64,000 nucleotides of DNA, from positions 2,108,001 to 2,172,000 of the forward strand of contig NZ_CP017990.1 in NCBI RefSeq assembly GCF_002208095.1, read 5' to 3'. Each line of letters opens with the position of its first letter. Position 1 is the stretch's first letter. The position numbers and the translations under genes were made by a program. Positions 45,886 to 56,165 of the stretch are shown piece after piece. Below the pieces are notes generated by a model. That model worked only from the letters and a program-made list of their open reading frames with translations. It did not search any database and was not told the DNA's origin. This DNA comes from Enterobacter cloacae complex sp. ECNIH7. GTDB taxonomy: Bacteria > Pseudomonadota > Gammaproteobacteria > Enterobacterales > Enterobacteriaceae.

Positions 45886-47085
45886 TTATGCATGCGACGT
45901 TTCAACCTGTGCGCGGTTAGCCTGCTCACGCTGCGCGGCTGCCTGCATGCGATAGCCCAACACCGCCAGCGCAACGGTCACCAGCATCACGCTGGTGGTG
46001 GTCAGGAGCGGCGTGGCAATCAGCGCCGAGACCACCAGGCTTGCCAGGAAGCACAGCCCCAGCTGCAGGGTGTTCTGCAGCGCGGCGGCGCGGCCTGTCG
46101 CCTGCGGGAAGGGACGCAGCGCCTGGGCTACAACGATAGGGTAAATCGCCCCGTTCGCGACGGCCATCACGCAGAATGGGATCAAAATTTCAGCCAGACC
46201 GGCACCGGGAATAAAGCCAACGGCCCAGGTCCCGATAACGCTCAGCGCATACAGCACCAGCAGCCACGGCAGCATCTGCTGACCTTCCCACTTCTGCAGC
46301 GCCGCGCGACAGCCGTACCCGCCTACCAGGAACGCGATGGTCTGCGGAACATAGCTCAGGCCGATGGCTGCCGGGCTGTAACCCATATCGTGCAGAATGA
46401 ACGGCGAGCCGGTGAGCCACGCGAAGAAGCTTGCCGAGCAGGCGGCATAGATCAGGACATTCCCGCGATACGCTTTGGCGCTGAGCAGGGAAGTAAAGGT
46501 AATCGGCTTCGCGTCAGTATGCGCTTCTTTTTTATGCGCGGGCTTGAGGGCGAACGCCGGCAGCATCAGTACCAGAGTAATGGCAAACAGCGTGGCGAAA
46601 ATGGCCTGCCAGTCGAAATGCGCGAGGATCCAGCTGCCCAGCAGGGGAGCGAGGGCAGGTGAGAGACCCACCAGCGGCATAATGGTGGCGAAAATACGGT
46701 TTGTGCGGTTAGCCGGGTAATAGTCGGTGACCAGCGCCTGCCAGGTCACGGCCGCGGCACAGACGCCCACGGCCTGAATAAACCGCAGCACCAGCAGCCA
46801 GGTGGCATCGCGTACCCATAACATTCCCAGGCAGCCCACCGCAAAAATGGCCAGGCCCAGCAACAGTACCGGTTTACGACCAAAGCGATCCGAGAGCGGT
46901 CCCCAGAGCAGCTGAGCGAAGGCAAAACCGGCGAGGAATAAACTCAGGCTGGCGCTGATGGCGGCAGCAGGCGTTTGTAAATCTTCCTGCATGGCGGCAA
47001 ACGCCGGCAGGTACATATCGGTGGCCAAAAAGCCCAGCACGCTCAAGCCGCCGAGCCAGACTAAAAAACTGTTCCTGGGTTGCAT
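45886..47085 (-). CDS. punC: PunC (YdhC), MFS purine nucleoside transporter
   Basis: A 399-residue, 12-helix transporter of the Bcr/CflA drug-resistance subfamily (E. coli 403). [20 protein letters not shown] at the N end and [16 protein letters not shown] (loop 2-3) are the signatures. E. coli YdhC was renamed PunC after work linking it to adenosine and other purine nucleoside uptake under PunR control. Divergent from punR, with 114 bp between starts. Confidence 0.9.
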   Translation of the reverse strand: MQPRNSFLVWLGGLSVLGFLATDMYLPAFAAMQEDLQTPAAAISASLSLFLAGFAFAQLLWGPLSDRFGRKPVLLLGLAIFAVGCLGMLWVRDATWLLVLRFIQAVGVCAAAVTWQALVTDYYPANRTNRIFATIMPLVGLSPALAPLLGSWILAHFDWQAIFATLFAITLVLMLPAFALKPAHKKEAHTDAKPITFTSLLSAKAYRGNVLIYAACSASFFAWLTGSPFILHDMGYSPAAIGLSYVPQTIAFLVGGYGCRAALQKWEGQQMLPWLLVLYALSVIGTWAVGFIPGAGLAEILIPFCVMAVANGAIYPIVVAQALRPFPQATGRAAALQNTLQLGLCFLASLVVSALIATPLLTTTSVMLVTVALAVLGYRMQAAAQREQANRAQVETSHA

Positions 47086-47199
47086 TATTTTATTCTCCTG
47101 AGGAGGCAGGTATACATTGGCGCTGAGTGTAGGGAGTGCAAAGCCGCTTGTGAAACGCTAATATTTGGCGGGTGCATTCAAAAATTTTGCAGGCAGAAA

Positions 47200-48111
47200 A
47201 TGTGGTCAGATTATTCTCTTGAAGTGGTCGATGCTGTTGCGCGTAACGGCAGCTTTAGCGGTGCGGCGCAGGAGCTGCACCGCGTCCCTTCGGCAATCAG
47301 CTACACGGTGCGTCAGCTTGAGGAGTGGCTGGCGGTTCCGCTGTTTGAACGGCGGCATCGTGATGTGGAATTAACGCCCGCAGGCGCGTGGTTTTTGAAA
47401 GAAGGGCGTTCTGTTATCAAAAAAATGCAGATCACCCGCGAACAGTGTCAGCAGATCGCTAACGGCTGGCGGGGACATCTTTCCATCGCGGTGGACAACA
47501 TCGTTAAACCCGAGCGCACCCGGCAGATGATCGTCGATTTCTATCGTCATTTTTCTGACGTCGAGCTGCGGGTCTCGCAGGAGGTGTTTAACGGCGTCTG
47601 GGATGCGCTGGCGGACGGCAGGGCAGAGATGGCGATTGGGGCCACGCAGGCGATCCCGGTCGGGGGACGTTACGCCTTTCGCGATATGGGAATGCTGAGC
47701 TGGAAATGCGTGGTGGCAAGCGACCATCCGCTGGCGGCGATGGAAGGGCCGCTGAGCGATGACACGCTGCGCAACTGGCCGTCGCTGGTGCTGGAAGATA
47801 CGTCCCGTTCATTGCCCAAGCGTATCACCTGGCTTCTCGACAACCAGCGGCGGGTGGTGGCCCCTGACTGGGAATCGTCGGCGACGTGCCTCAGCGCCGG
47901 GCTGTGCGTCGCGATGGTGCCCGTTCATTTCGCGCGTCCGCGCATCGATACCGGAGAGTGGGTTGAGCTGACGCTGGAGAATCCGTTCCCGGATGCGGCC
48001 TGCTGCCTGACATGGCAGCAAAATGATGTCTCGCCTGCGATGGCCTGGCTGCTGGATTATCTGGGAGACAGCGAAACGCTGAACCGGGAATGGTTACGGG
48101 AGCCAGCGTAG
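47200..48111 (+). CDS. punR: PunR (YdhB), LysR-family regulator of punC
   Basis: A 303-residue LysR regulator (E. coli 310). Winged HTH at the N end: LEVVDAVARNGSFSGAAQEL, then HRVPSAISYTVRQLEEWLAV. The effector domain follows. E. coli PunR activates punC in response to adenosine. The ATG at MWSDYSLEVV is chosen by homology; the frame runs 40 codons further back through the divergent promoter. The short C end stops at WLREPA. Convergent with purR, 18 bp apart. Confidence 0.92.
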   Translation: MWSDYSLEVVDAVARNGSFSGAAQELHRVPSAISYTVRQLEEWLAVPLFERRHRDVELTPAGAWFLKEGRSVIKKMQITREQCQQIANGWRGHLSIAVDNIVKPERTRQMIVDFYRHFSDVELRVSQEVFNGVWDALADGRAEMAIGATQAIPVGGRYAFRDMGMLSWKCVVASDHPLAAMEGPLSDDTLRNWPSLVLEDTSRSLPKRITWLLDNQRRVVAPDWESSATCLSAGLCVAMVPVHFARPRIDTGEWVELTLENPFPDAACCLTWQQNDVSPAMAWLLDYLGDSETLNREWLREPA

Positions 48112-48129
48112 CTGGCCCCCGTAAAGCGA

Positions 48130-49155
48130 TTAACGACGGTAGTCGCGGAACGGACCATCCGCAACGGAACGGCGTTCGATAAGACGCGGGTGAACTTCAA
48201 TGGACTGCGACTCTTCACGCTTGTTGACGATTCTGTCCATCAGCATGTTAAAGGCCGTTTCGCCCAGCGAGTCTTTTGGCTGGTGAATGGTGGTCAGCGC
48301 CGGGGTGAAGAAGCGCGCGTTACGCACGTTGTCATACCCGATCACGGAAATATCCTGCGGTACGCGCAGGCCCAGCTCGTCGGCAGCGCAGAGCGCGCCC
48401 ATGGCCATGATGTCGCCTCCGCAGAACACGGCGGTCGGACGGTGCGGCTGGGAGACGATCTGCTGCATCGCGCGGTAGCCCGATTCCGGCTCAAAGTCGC
48501 CCTGCACAATCCAGTTTTCCGGCACGTTGATCAACGCTTCTTCCATCGCTTTCATAAAACCGGCCAGACGGCCCGCGCCGGTGTTGCGCTCCAGCGGACC
48601 GGGGATCACGCCAATCTCGCGGTGACCGCGTTCGATCAAATAACGACCGGCCATATAGCCGCCTTCAAAGGCGTTATCGATAACAGAATCGGTGAAGTCT
48701 GCGCGCGCTTCGCCCCAGTCCATCACCACCATTGGAATATGGCGATACTCTTCCAGCATCGACAGCACTGACTCCGGATACTCGGAGCACATTACCAGCA
48801 GGCCATCAACGCGCTTTTGCGCCATCATCGACAGGTAGGCACGCTGTTTTTCAATGCTGTTCCACGCGTTGCCCAGAATCAGGGTATAGCCTTTCTGGAA
48901 GCAGTTCTTTTCGACCGCTTCAATGATCTCGGCAAAATAGGCCGCTTCACTGCTGGTCGCCAGCAATCCAATGGACTTGGTGTGATTAACCTTGAGGCTG
49001 CGCGCAACCGCACTTGGCGAATAGTGCAGCTCTTTGATCGCTGCCCAGACGGCGTTGCGCGTCTCTTCCGCCACAAAGCGGGTTTTGTTAATTACATGTG
49101 ATACGGTTGTAGTGGAAACGTTTGCGCGTTTTGCTACGTCTTTAATTGTTGCCAT
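48130..49155 (-). CDS. purR: PurR, purine repressor
   Basis: A 341-residue LacI-family repressor, the E. coli length. [23 protein letters not shown] and hinge [14 protein letters not shown] are nearly identical to E. coli. With hypoxanthine or guanine it represses purine and pyrimidine genes. Two PurR boxes near its own start show autoregulation. Its neighbours punR and punC also handle purines. Confidence 0.98.
   Translation of the reverse strand: MATIKDVAKRANVSTTTVSHVINKTRFVAEETRNAVWAAIKELHYSPSAVARSLKVNHTKSIGLLATSSEAAYFAEIIEAVEKNCFQKGYTLILGNAWNSIEKQRAYLSMMAQKRVDGLLVMCSEYPESVLSMLEEYRHIPMVVMDWGEARADFTDSVIDNAFEGGYMAGRYLIERGHREIGVIPGPLERNTGAGRLAGFMKAMEEALINVPENWIVQGDFEPESGYRAMQQIVSQPHRPTAVFCGGDIMAMGALCAADELGLRVPQDISVIGYDNVRNARFFTPALTTIHQPKDSLGETAFNMLMDRIVNKREESQSIEVHPRLIERRSVADGPFRDYRR
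49112..49127. promoter_or_regulatory. PurR operator O2 inside purR
   Basis: GTGGAAACGTTTGCGC lies within the first codons of purR and matches 13 of 16 positions of ACGCAAACGTTTGCGT. E. coli has its second purR operator at this place. Confidence 0.8.
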
Positions 49156-49198
49156 TAAATGTCACTCCAGACCATATCCTAAGCTCCTGAAAAACTTG

Positions 49199-49216
49199 AA
49201 GGTAAACGTTTGCCTT
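49199..49216. promoter_or_regulatory. PurR operator O1 upstream of purR
   Basis: The 18 bp AAGGTAAACGTTTGCCTT, 44 bp before the ATG, form a near-perfect dyad and match the E. coli purR O1 operator as I recall it. The rest of the gap to ynhF (49217-49452) has no gene. Confidence 0.85.
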
Positions 49217-49452
49217 CTCTCACCCTTATCTCGCAATGTTGAATTGCGGCACGCCGGGAAAACGACACGGGACGTCAGGAGGGGGTCAATGGCCGGTACG
49301 CTAATAAATTTAGCGTGGAATTTTGTCCTATCTTGATGAAAAGGGGAAGAGGTAAAGTGGTTATCAGTATAAATCCAGGAAGATTTTTGACGTAATCTGT
49401 GCAAAAATGAGCAAGCTCACTTTTCGTGTGGGGATTAAAAGGAGAAAAATTG

Positions 49453-49542
49453 ATGAGTTCCGATCTTAAGTTTTCGCTGTTCACCACCGTTGTTGTGCTG
49501 GCTCTGATTGTTGCGGCCGGTCTGACGGCTGCGCTGCACTGA
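49453..49542 (+). CDS. ynhF: YnhF, 29-residue membrane protein
   Basis: It encodes MSSDLKFSLFTTVVVLALIV followed by AAGLTAALH. E. coli YnhF is 29 residues with the same plan: one transmembrane helix and a short C end. AAGGAG lies ten bases before the ATG. Same place as in E. coli, between purR and ydhP. Function unknown; it is a stress-linked small membrane protein in E. coli. Confidence 0.93.
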   Translation: MSSDLKFSLFTTVVVLALIVAAGLTAALH

Positions 49543-49705
49543 TTTACGCGGAGGGAGAGCCTTCTCCCTCCCGACTCCCCGGATTGTTACTTCTCTGGCA
49601 AAAATCTTTTGCCATTTTGTTAACTTCTCATTTTTTGTGATTGATGTCATGCTTTCCGCTTCTTTGTTCTGTGTCACCAAATGACACGGCATCCGGAGTT
49701 GACGC

Positions 49706-50872
49706 ATGAAAATCAATTTTCCCCTGCTGGCCCTGGCGATTGGCGCTTTTGGGATTGGCACCACTGAATTCTCCCCGATGGGGTTACTGCCTGTTATTGC
49801 CCGGGGCGTAGATGTCTCTATCCCTGCGGCAGGGATGTTAATTAGCGCCTACGCTATCGGCGTGATGGTCGGTGCGCCGCTGATGACGCTTCTGCTTTCG
49901 CACCGCGCGCGCCGCAATGCGCTGATTTTCCTGATGGCGATTTTCACCCTGGGCAACGTGCTTTCGGCCATTTCGCCGGACTACACCACTCTGATGCTAT
50001 CGCGTATTCTGACCAGCCTTAACCACGGCGCGTTCTTTGGGTTGGGATCGGTCGTGGCAGCCAGCGTGGTGCCAAAACACAAGCAGGCGAGCGCCGTGGC
50101 GACCATGTTTATGGGGCTAACGATTGCCAACATCGGCGGGGTGCCTGCGGCAACCTGGCTGGGCGAGGTTATTGGCTGGCGAATGTCCTTCCTGGCGACG
50201 GCCGGACTGGGCGTGATTGCGATGGTGGCGCTGTTCTTCTCCCTGCCGAAAGGCAGCGCCGGAGAACGTCCGGAAGTGCGTAAAGAGCTGGCTGTGCTGA
50301 TGCGCCCGCAGGTGCTCTCCGCGCTGCTGACCACCGTGCTGGGGGCAGGGGCGATGTTTACCCTCTACACCTATATTTCACCTGTATTGCATGACATCAC
50401 CCACGCAACCCCTCTCTTTGTGACCGCGATGCTGGTGCTGATTGGCGTGGGCTTCTCGATCGGCAACTTTCTCGGCGGGAAATTTGCCGACCGTTCCGTG
50501 AGCGGGACGCTTAAGGGCTTCTTAACCCTGCTGATAGTCATCATGGTTGCCATTCCGTGGCTGGCGCGCAATGAGTTTGGGGCCGCGATTGCGATGGTCG
50601 TCTGGGGAGCCGCCACTTTCGCCGTGGTGCCGCCGCTGCAGATGCGCGTGATGCGTGTCGCGCACGAGGCGCCGGGACTTTCATCTTCCGTGAATATCGG
50701 TGCGTTTAACCTGGGTAATGCCCTGGGCGCCGCGGCCGGTGGGGCCGTGATTTCAGGTGGTCTGGGATACAGCTTTGTGCCGGTGATGGGGGCGATTATT
50801 GCCGCGCTCGGCCTGCTGCTGGTGATGATGTCGGGTCGTAAACAGCCTGAAGCAGCCTGCGCTGCGGAATAA
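49706..50872 (+). CDS. ydhP: YdhP, MFS transporter
   Basis: A 388-residue, 12-helix major facilitator of the AraJ/YdhP drug-efflux-like group. FGIGTTEFSPMGLLPVIARG and the loop LSHRARRNALIFLM mark it. NHGAFFGLGSVVAA in helix 4 is typical. Substrate unknown. Followed by a terminator shared with sodB. Confidence 0.92.
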   Translation: MKINFPLLALAIGAFGIGTTEFSPMGLLPVIARGVDVSIPAAGMLISAYAIGVMVGAPLMTLLLSHRARRNALIFLMAIFTLGNVLSAISPDYTTLMLSRILTSLNHGAFFGLGSVVAASVVPKHKQASAVATMFMGLTIANIGGVPAATWLGEVIGWRMSFLATAGLGVIAMVALFFSLPKGSAGERPEVRKELAVLMRPQVLSALLTTVLGAGAMFTLYTYISPVLHDITHATPLFVTAMLVLIGVGFSIGNFLGGKFADRSVSGTLKGFLTLLIVIMVAIPWLARNEFGAAIAMVVWGAATFAVVPPLQMRVMRVAHEAPGLSSSVNIGAFNLGNALGAAAGGAVISGGLGYSFVPVMGAIIAALGLLLVMMSGRKQPEAACAAE

Positions 50873-50877
50873 ACCAA

Positions 50878-50907
50878 AAACGCAGAAGGGCGAACCCTTC
50901 TGCGTGT
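50878..50907. terminator. ydhP/sodB terminator
   Basis: Stem ACGCAGAAGGG / CCCTTCTGCGT with loop CGAA. On the minus strand it is followed by TTTTTGG, 3 bp after sodB, so it is mainly the sodB terminator. Confidence 0.88.
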
Positions 50908-50910
50908 CTC

Positions 50911-51492
50911 TTACGCGGCGAAGTTCTTCGCGACAAAGTCCCAGTTAACCAGTGCCCAGAAGTGCTCCAGGTAGTTCGGACGCGCGTTGCGGTAGTCAAT
51001 GTAGTAAGCGTGTTCCCATACGTCCACTGTCATCAGCGGCTTAGCGCTGGTAGTCAGCGGGGTACCCGCGTTAGAGGTGGACACGATAGCCAGTTTGCCA
51101 TCCGCCTCTTTAACCAGCCACGTCCAGCCAGAACCGAAGTTCTTGATGGCTGCATCGGTAAATTTCGCTTTGAAATCCGCGAAGCTGCCAAATGCGGCGT
51201 TGATAGCGGTAGCCAGTTCACCGGCAGGTTCACCGCCGGCATTCGGCGCCAGGCAGTGCCAGTAGAAGGTGTGGTTCCACACCTGAGCCGCGTTGTTAAA
51301 GACGCCACCCTCTGAGCTGCGGACGATCTCTTCCAGCGTTTTGCCTTCAAAATCGGTGCCCTTGATCAGATTGTTCAGGTTGGTGACGTACGTCTGGTGA
51401 TGCTTGCCGTAATGATATTCCAGGGTTTCCGCAGAAATGTGCGGTGCCAGGGCGTCTTTTGCATACGGTAGTGCAGGTAATTCGAACGACAT
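50911..51492 (-). CDS. sodB: SodB, iron superoxide dismutase
   Basis: A 193-residue cytoplasmic FeSOD, the E. coli length. Metal ligands are in [10 protein letters not shown] (His), NHTFYWHCL (His), [13 protein letters not shown] (Asp, His). The Fe-type segment [13 protein letters not shown] and GSGWTWLV are present. The ATG has AAGGAGAG upstream; 16 earlier in-frame codons are discarded. The ribosome-site region AAGGAGAGAAGCAATGTC is much like the RyhB-paired region in E. coli, so iron-linked control by RyhB is likely. Confidence 0.98.
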   Translation of the reverse strand: MSFELPALPYAKDALAPHISAETLEYHYGKHHQTYVTNLNNLIKGTDFEGKTLEEIVRSSEGGVFNNAAQVWNHTFYWHCLAPNAGGEPAGELATAINAAFGSFADFKAKFTDAAIKNFGSGWTWLVKEADGKLAIVSTSNAGTPLTTSAKPLMTVDVWEHAYYIDYRNARPNYLEHFWALVNWDFVAKNFAA

Positions 51493-51614
51493 TGCTTCTC
51501 TCCTTATTGTATTTTGCGTTGCCAATAACCACACAGACAACAGGGACAGGATAGCAAATTGAAAGGGTATGCAAAAGAGGAACTTACCCTGCCACGGATG
51601 TGGCAGGGCAGGGG

Positions 51615-52388
51615 TTAGCGAATGGTTTTCGGCGTCATCACGCGACGCGCGCCGACGTAGTGGCGTACCCAGTAGTCTTCACTGAGAGAGGTGATCTGAA
51701 TATCCTGGCCGCTACGTGGAGACTGGATGAACTTCCCGTTGCCGACATACACGCCAACGTGGTCAGCCGTGCCGCGACCCTGAGTGCGGAAGAACACCAG
51801 ATCGCCGTTTTCCAGCTCACCGCGGTCAACCGGTGAGGCATCGCGCAGGTGGTACATCTCATTGGCGGTACGAGGAATGCGGAATTTGACAAGATCTTTA
51901 TAGGCGTAATAGACGAGGCCGCTGCAGTCAAACCCGGTACGCGGCGAACTGCCACCCCAGTGATAAGGTTTGCCAATCTGCCCCATCAGTTTGTTCATCG
52001 CGGTTTTTTGCGCTTTCTGTACACGCACTTTATGCACTTCCGCTATTTTCGTGACCTTCGTGCATTTCGCCTTGTGGCCTTTACGCGTGATGCATTTTTC
52101 AGTAACGAGGTTAGCGGCGGTTTGCGAAGCTTTACTTTTAGCGGAGTGGGCAGTGCGGGAAGGTTTTGTTTTCGTCTTGCTGGAAGCGGTCTGTTTCGTC
52201 TGAGCCGGTGTTTTTTTCTTGTCGTTCTTAGCGGTGGTTTTTTTCTTACGTTCTGTGGCTTTCACCAGATGGTTTTTTTGTACAGCAGAATGCCGCGCCT
52301 GCTGAGAGGCGTTTGCCACTGGCGTGAAAGTGAGTGAAGTAAACAGTAAAGCACAGAGCGTGATCGAGATTTTATTTATCCGCGCCAC
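51615..52388 (-). CDS. mepH: MepH (YdhO), peptidoglycan DD-endopeptidase
   Basis: A 257-residue NlpC/P60 hydrolase (E. coli 271) that cleaves D-Ala-mDAP crosslinks to allow wall growth. The signal peptide ends about residue 27 (ANA). A long Lys/Thr-rich linker (about 30-120) follows, shorter than in E. coli. The catalytic domain has Cys155 ([12 protein letters not shown]) and His210 ([11 protein letters not shown]). The start is GTG ([10 protein letters not shown]), as the N end matches E. coli. Confidence 0.93.
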   Translation of the reverse strand: MARINKISITLCALLFTSLTFTPVANASQQARHSAVQKNHLVKATERKKKTTAKNDKKKTPAQTKQTASSKTKTKPSRTAHSAKSKASQTAANLVTEKCITRKGHKAKCTKVTKIAEVHKVRVQKAQKTAMNKLMGQIGKPYHWGGSSPRTGFDCSGLVYYAYKDLVKFRIPRTANEMYHLRDASPVDRGELENGDLVFFRTQGRGTADHVGVYVGNGKFIQSPRSGQDIQITSLSEDYWVRHYVGARRVMTPKTIR

Positions 52389-52726
52389 TGGGCAGTCCCC
52401 TGATAAATGCAGGTCATCAATAATACCCGCGTGTGATTTACAAAGCCCGTCGATTCTAATCTATAAAAACCCAGAAAGTTAATAGCATTTTTCAATCTAC
52501 AATCGTGTTTCGTTAGCAAGTGCAAAAAAATTCATCGTTCTGTCGCACATTTACCCACTCCCTAAGCAAAACCCTGACCGCCGCAGGGGTAAACACCATT
52601 TGCAATGCAACTTTTCGTGACTCGGGGTAGAATGTATAAACGTGACAAAAATGTTATTTTCCGATGCCAGTCTGAACCGCTACAATGTCAGACGAATGCC
52701 GTAACAGAAGTTAAAGGAAGCAAGAC
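52389..52726. promoter_or_regulatory. mepH-grxD divergent region
   Basis: A 338-bp gap with no gene that I see. A possible grxD -10, TACAAT, is at 52681-52686, with AAAGGAAG as ribosome site. Other -10-like hexamers (TAGAAT, TATAAA) lie near 52628-52640. No operator is recognised. Confidence 0.4.
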
Positions 52727-53074
52727 ATGAGCACCACTATTGAAAAAATCCAGCGCCAGATCGCTGAAAACCCGATTCTGCTGTATATGAAAGGTTCTCC
52801 GAAGCTGCCAAGCTGCGGCTTCTCCGCACAAGCGGTTCAGGCGCTGTCAGCCTGTGGTGAGCGTTTTGCTTACGTTGATATCCTGCAGAATCCGGACATC
52901 CGCGCTGAGCTGCCTAAGTACGCTAACTGGCCGACTTTCCCACAGCTGTGGGTTGACGGTGAGCTGGTTGGCGGCTGCGATATCCTGATTGAAATGTATC
53001 AGCGCGGCGAACTGCAGCAGCTGATCAAAGAGACGGCGGCGAAGTACAAAACCGAAGAGCCGGACGCAGAGTAA
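52727..53074 (+). CDS. grxD: GrxD, monothiol glutaredoxin 4
   Basis: A 115-residue monothiol glutaredoxin, the E. coli length. The active site CGFS starts at Cys30 (PKLPSCGFSAQ). WPTFPQLWVDGELVGGCDI is the glutathione-binding region. Grx4 dimers bind a 2Fe-2S cluster with glutathione and carry clusters with BolA. It complements the suf genes in the same window. Confidence 0.98.
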   Translation: MSTTIEKIQRQIAENPILLYMKGSPKLPSCGFSAQAVQALSACGERFAYVDILQNPDIRAELPKYANWPTFPQLWVDGELVGGCDILIEMYQRGELQQLIKETAAKYKTEEPDAE

Positions 53075-53087
53075 TTTTCTGCGCAAA

Positions 53088-53120
53088 TAAAAAAGCGACC
53101 TGATAAGGTCGCTTTTTTTT
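53088..53120. terminator. grxD/rnt terminator
   Basis: Stem AAAAGCGACC / GGTCGCTTTT with loop TGATAA and a long T run reaching the rnt stop codon. Confidence 0.93.
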
Positions 53121-53769
53121 ATTCTTCGCTGTCGCCCATCGGCAGCGGCCAGCCGCCCAGACGCTTCCAGCGGTTGACGATCTCACAGAACAGCTCTGCG
53201 GTGCGCTCCGTGTCGTATAAAGCGGAATGCGCCTGCGTACCGTCAAAAGGTATACCCGCTGTGATGCAGGCTTTTGATAACACCGTTTGTCCCAGGGCCA
53301 GGCCGCTCAGCGCGGCGGTGTCGAAGGTCACAAAAGGATGGAAGGGGTTACGTTTAAGCGCGGCGCGCTCGGCGGCGGCCATAGTAAAGCTGTGATCGAA
53401 GGTGGCGTTATGGGCCACCATAATGGCGCGGCTGCAGTTACTCTCTTTCATGCCTTTACGCACCATTTTGAAAATGGCGTGCAGCGCATCATATTCACTG
53501 ACTGCACCACGAAGCGGGTTATGCGGGTCGATACCGTTAAACGCCAGCGCTTCCGGCTGTAAGTTTGCCCCTTCGAAAGGTTCAACGTGGAAATGCAGCG
53601 TGGTGTCCGGTGTAAGCCAGCCCTGTTCATCCATCTTCAGCGTGATGGCGGCAATTTCGAGCAGCGCATCGGTTTTAGCGTTAAATCCGGCTGTTTCTAC
53701 ATCAATGACAACGGGATAAAAACCACGAAAACGGTCGCACAGACCGCTAAATTGAGCGTTATCGGACAT
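53119..53769 (-). CDS. rnt: RNase T
   Basis: A 216-residue DEDD 3'-5' exoribonuclease (E. coli 215) that matures tRNA and 5S/23S rRNA 3' ends. Asp23 and Glu25 lie in [31 protein letters not shown] carries the third Asp; [15 protein letters not shown] has the final His and Asp. It works as a dimer. Confidence 0.98.
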   Translation of the reverse strand: MSDNAQFSGLCDRFRGFYPVVIDVETAGFNAKTDALLEIAAITLKMDEQGWLTPDTTLHFHVEPFEGANLQPEALAFNGIDPHNPLRGAVSEYDALHAIFKMVRKGMKESNCSRAIMVAHNATFDHSFTMAAAERAALKRNPFHPFVTFDTAALSGLALGQTVLSKACITAGIPFDGTQAHSALYDTERTAELFCEIVNRWKRLGGWPLPMGDSEE

Positions 53770-53865
53770 CAGGGTCTCTTACCAGGGGAAAAAAGCAGAG
53801 CGCATTATGGCAAATTTTGCAGGGTGATGCAGTAAAACTACGGGCGCATGTTGCGCCCTGAGGGA

Positions 53866-54273
53866 TCAGTTGCCCAGACCGCGACCCGCGTCTTTGGCTT
53901 CAATCAGCTCGATTTTGTAACCGTCCGGGTCTTCCACGAACGCAATTACGGTGGTGCCACCTTTTACCGGGCCCGCTTCGCGCGTAACGTTACCGCCGTT
54001 GCTGCGAATGCGCTCACACGCTTCGGCCGCGTTGTCCACTTCCAGCGCGATGTGGCCGTAGGCGGTGCCCAGCTCATAGCTGTCTACGCCCCAGTTGTAG
54101 GTCAGCTCGATCACCGCTTCATCCGTTTCCGGGCCGTAACCCACAAACGCCAGCGAGTATTTGTATTCCGGGTTTTCGCTGGTGCGCAGCAGCTTCATGC
54201 CCAGGACGTTAGTGTAGAAATCAATGGAACGTTGCAGGTCGCCAACGCGCAGCATGGTGTGAAGTAGGCGCAT
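53866..54273 (-). CDS. gloA: GloA, glyoxalase I
   Basis: A 135-residue Ni-dependent lactoylglutathione lyase, the E. coli length. Metal ligands are His5 (MRLLHTML), Glu56 (AVIELTYN), His74 (YGHIALEV) and Glu122 (YKIELIE). It detoxifies methylglyoxal as its glutathione adduct. The ATG has GAGGAA upstream. It is downstream of nemA, matching the E. coli nemRA-gloA unit, so electrophiles sensed by NemR also raise GloA. Confidence 0.97.
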   Translation of the reverse strand: MRLLHTMLRVGDLQRSIDFYTNVLGMKLLRTSENPEYKYSLAFVGYGPETDEAVIELTYNWGVDSYELGTAYGHIALEVDNAAEACERIRSNGGNVTREAGPVKGGTTVIAFVEDPDGYKIELIEAKDAGRGLGN

Positions 54274-54332
54274 AATTTCCTCATTAACCAATGGAATAGA
54301 CTGTCTTTTTGAACAGAAACGATGTTTTAGTA

Positions 54333-54354
54333 TAGCGGCGAAGTATCGCCGCTA
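54333..54354 (-). terminator. Hairpin between nemA and gloA
   Basis: TAGCGGCGA / TCGCCGCTA around AGTA. No T run follows on the minus strand, so it may only reduce read-through from nemA to gloA or protect the upstream RNA. Confidence 0.45.
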
Positions 54355-54373
54355 TCAATGAACAACGGCGAGA

Positions 54374-55471
54374 TTACAGAGAAGGGTAGTCGGTGTAGCC
54401 TTCCGCGCCGCCGCCGTAGAAGCTTTCCGGGCGCTGCGGGTTCAGGGCCGCTTTTTTCTGCAGACGGGCAACCAGATCCGGGTTGGCGATATAGTCGCGG
54501 CCAAACGCGACGGCATCGATCAGCCCTTTGCCGATCAGATCTTCGGCTTTCTCCGGGGTATAAGCCCCCGCACCGATGATCACCCCGTGGAAACGCTCGC
54601 GCACTTTCTGACGGAAAGCGTCCGTGTAAGGCTTACCGCCAGCCCAGTCCGGCTCGGACATGTGCAGATAGGCGATGCCGCGTTTAGCCAGTTCTTCGAT
54701 CAGGTACAGGGCATCGGCTTCTTCGTTCGGACCGTTGTCGACGTTCTGGAAAGAACCGATTGGAGAGACGCGGATCCCGATACGATCCGGGCTCCACTCC
54801 TGGCATACGGCGTCAACCACTTCCAGCACCAGTCGAGCGCGGTTTTCAACGCTGCCGCCGTACTGGTCGGTGCGATGGTTAGACGACGGTGACAGGAACT
54901 GGTGCAGCAGGTAGCCATGCGCGGAGTGCAGCTCAATCAGGTCAAAACCGGCTTCACGGGCGTTGGCCACGGCCTGGCGGAAGTCGTTCACGATACCCGG
55001 AATTTCATCCAGCTCAAGCGCGCGCGGCATAGAGGTATCCACGCGGATCGCATTGCCGTTTTCATCACGCAGGGACGTACGGGTATTTGCGCTCAGGGCC
55101 GAAGCGGAGACCGGAGCCTGGCCGCCAGGCTGAATGCTGCTATGGGAGATACGACCGGTATGCCACAGCTGGACCGCAATGCGGCCCTCTTCAGCGTGAA
55201 CGCCCGCGGTGATTTTCTGCCATGCGGCGATCTGTTCCGGGCTGTGAAGACCCGGCGCACCCGCATAACCTTTAGCCTGAGCGGAAATCTGCGTGGCTTC
55301 CGTGATGATCAGGCCAGAGCTTGCGCGCTGACGATAGTATTCACCCATCAGTGGAGTTGGGATGTCGCCCGGCTCAATACTGCGCAGACGGGTAAGCGGA
55401 GCCATAAACACGCGGTTTGGCGCAGTGACGGCACCCACTTTTAAGGGGGTAAATAATTTTTCAGCTGACAT
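54374..55471 (-). CDS. nemA: NemA, N-ethylmaleimide/old yellow enzyme reductase
   Basis: A 365-residue FMN old-yellow-enzyme family reductase, the E. coli length. It reduces N-ethylmaleimide, nitrate esters, chromate and other electrophiles with [25 protein letters not shown] at the N end, [12 protein letters not shown], and [20 protein letters not shown] with the His-x-x-His substrate site are intact. [19 protein letters not shown] follows. Co-transcribed with nemR (53 bp upstream). Confidence 0.97.
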   Translation of the reverse strand: MSAEKLFTPLKVGAVTAPNRVFMAPLTRLRSIEPGDIPTPLMGEYYRQRASSGLIITEATQISAQAKGYAGAPGLHSPEQIAAWQKITAGVHAEEGRIAVQLWHTGRISHSSIQPGGQAPVSASALSANTRTSLRDENGNAIRVDTSMPRALELDEIPGIVNDFRQAVANAREAGFDLIELHSAHGYLLHQFLSPSSNHRTDQYGGSVENRARLVLEVVDAVCQEWSPDRIGIRVSPIGSFQNVDNGPNEEADALYLIEELAKRGIAYLHMSEPDWAGGKPYTDAFRQKVRERFHGVIIGAGAYTPEKAEDLIGKGLIDAVAFGRDYIANPDLVARLQKKAALNPQRPESFYGGGAEGYTDYPSL

Positions 55472-55484
55472 AAAGACTCCTGAG

Positions 55485-55499
55485 TAGACCAGTCGACTA
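55485..55499. promoter_or_regulatory. Second NemR-like site before nemA
   Basis: TAGACCAGTCGACTA repeats the left half of the NemR box and a degenerate right half, 14 bp before the nemA start. Role is inference. Confidence 0.4.
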
Positions 55500-55524
55500 G
55501 TAGTTGGGTAAATAAAAACGCCTG

Positions 55525-56124
55525 TTAAATGCCAGGCGCAGTAATGCTGTTTTTCACATGTGCCAGCGCGCTTTCCAGCGGCACGGCACTGCGCGAAATT
55601 TTTGCCTGCAGGTTAGCGCCTAGCCAGAGCGCATATAACACCTGCGCCTGGGTTAACGGTTCGCCGGAAAAGGCCAGCGTTTTTTCATCGCGGCCTTTCT
55701 CCAGCGCCTGGGCCAGCAGGGCGATAACGCCGCGGGCACCTTTATCCATCGCCGTGCGCATATCTTCAGAAAGATCGCACACTTCTGCAGACAGTTTAAC
55801 GGTCAGGCATCCGCTAATAATGCCCTGCTGACAGAACTGGTTCAGCGTTTCCTGATAGTAGTTCAGAACACGATCCCGGTAGTTACCTTCACCCGACGCA
55901 AAGTGGGTCGCCAGACGCTGGTGGTAGCCAGCATAATGACGCTCCAGCATCGCTACGCCAAAAGCCTCCTTGGACCGGAAGTAGTGATAAAACGACCCCT
56001 TCGGTACCTCAGCGGTTTTTAACAGCTCGCTCAACCCCATACCGGTAAACCCGCGATGCATGCAAAGTCGCTCGCCGGTTGCCAGTAAATGTTCGCGGGT
56101 ATCGTGTTCAGTATTTCTGCTCAT
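55525..56124 (-). CDS. nemR: NemR, TetR-family electrophile/hypochlorite sensor
   Basis: A 199-residue TetR repressor, the E. coli length. HTH in [20 protein letters not shown], then [13 protein letters not shown]. Cys106 ([10 protein letters not shown]), the key redox cysteine in E. coli, is present, as is the matching Lys175 region ([12 protein letters not shown]). Oxidation or alkylation releases it from DNA and induces nemA and gloA. Confidence 0.96.
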   Translation of the reverse strand: MSRNTEHDTREHLLATGERLCMHRGFTGMGLSELLKTAEVPKGSFYHYFRSKEAFGVAMLERHYAGYHQRLATHFASGEGNYRDRVLNYYQETLNQFCQQGIISGCLTVKLSAEVCDLSEDMRTAMDKGARGVIALLAQALEKGRDEKTLAFSGEPLTQAQVLYALWLGANLQAKISRSAVPLESALAHVKNSITAPGI

Positions 56125-56137
56125 GGCCGCACTCTAA

Positions 56138-56153
56138 TAGACCGTTCGGTCTA
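56138..56153. promoter_or_regulatory. NemR operator
   Basis: TAGACCGTTCGGTCTA is a perfect 16-bp dyad, 14 bp before nemR and 12 bp beyond the stop of the eptA-like gene. It matches the NemR box of E. coli. Confidence 0.92.
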
Positions 56154-56165
56154 ATGCAAGCGAGT

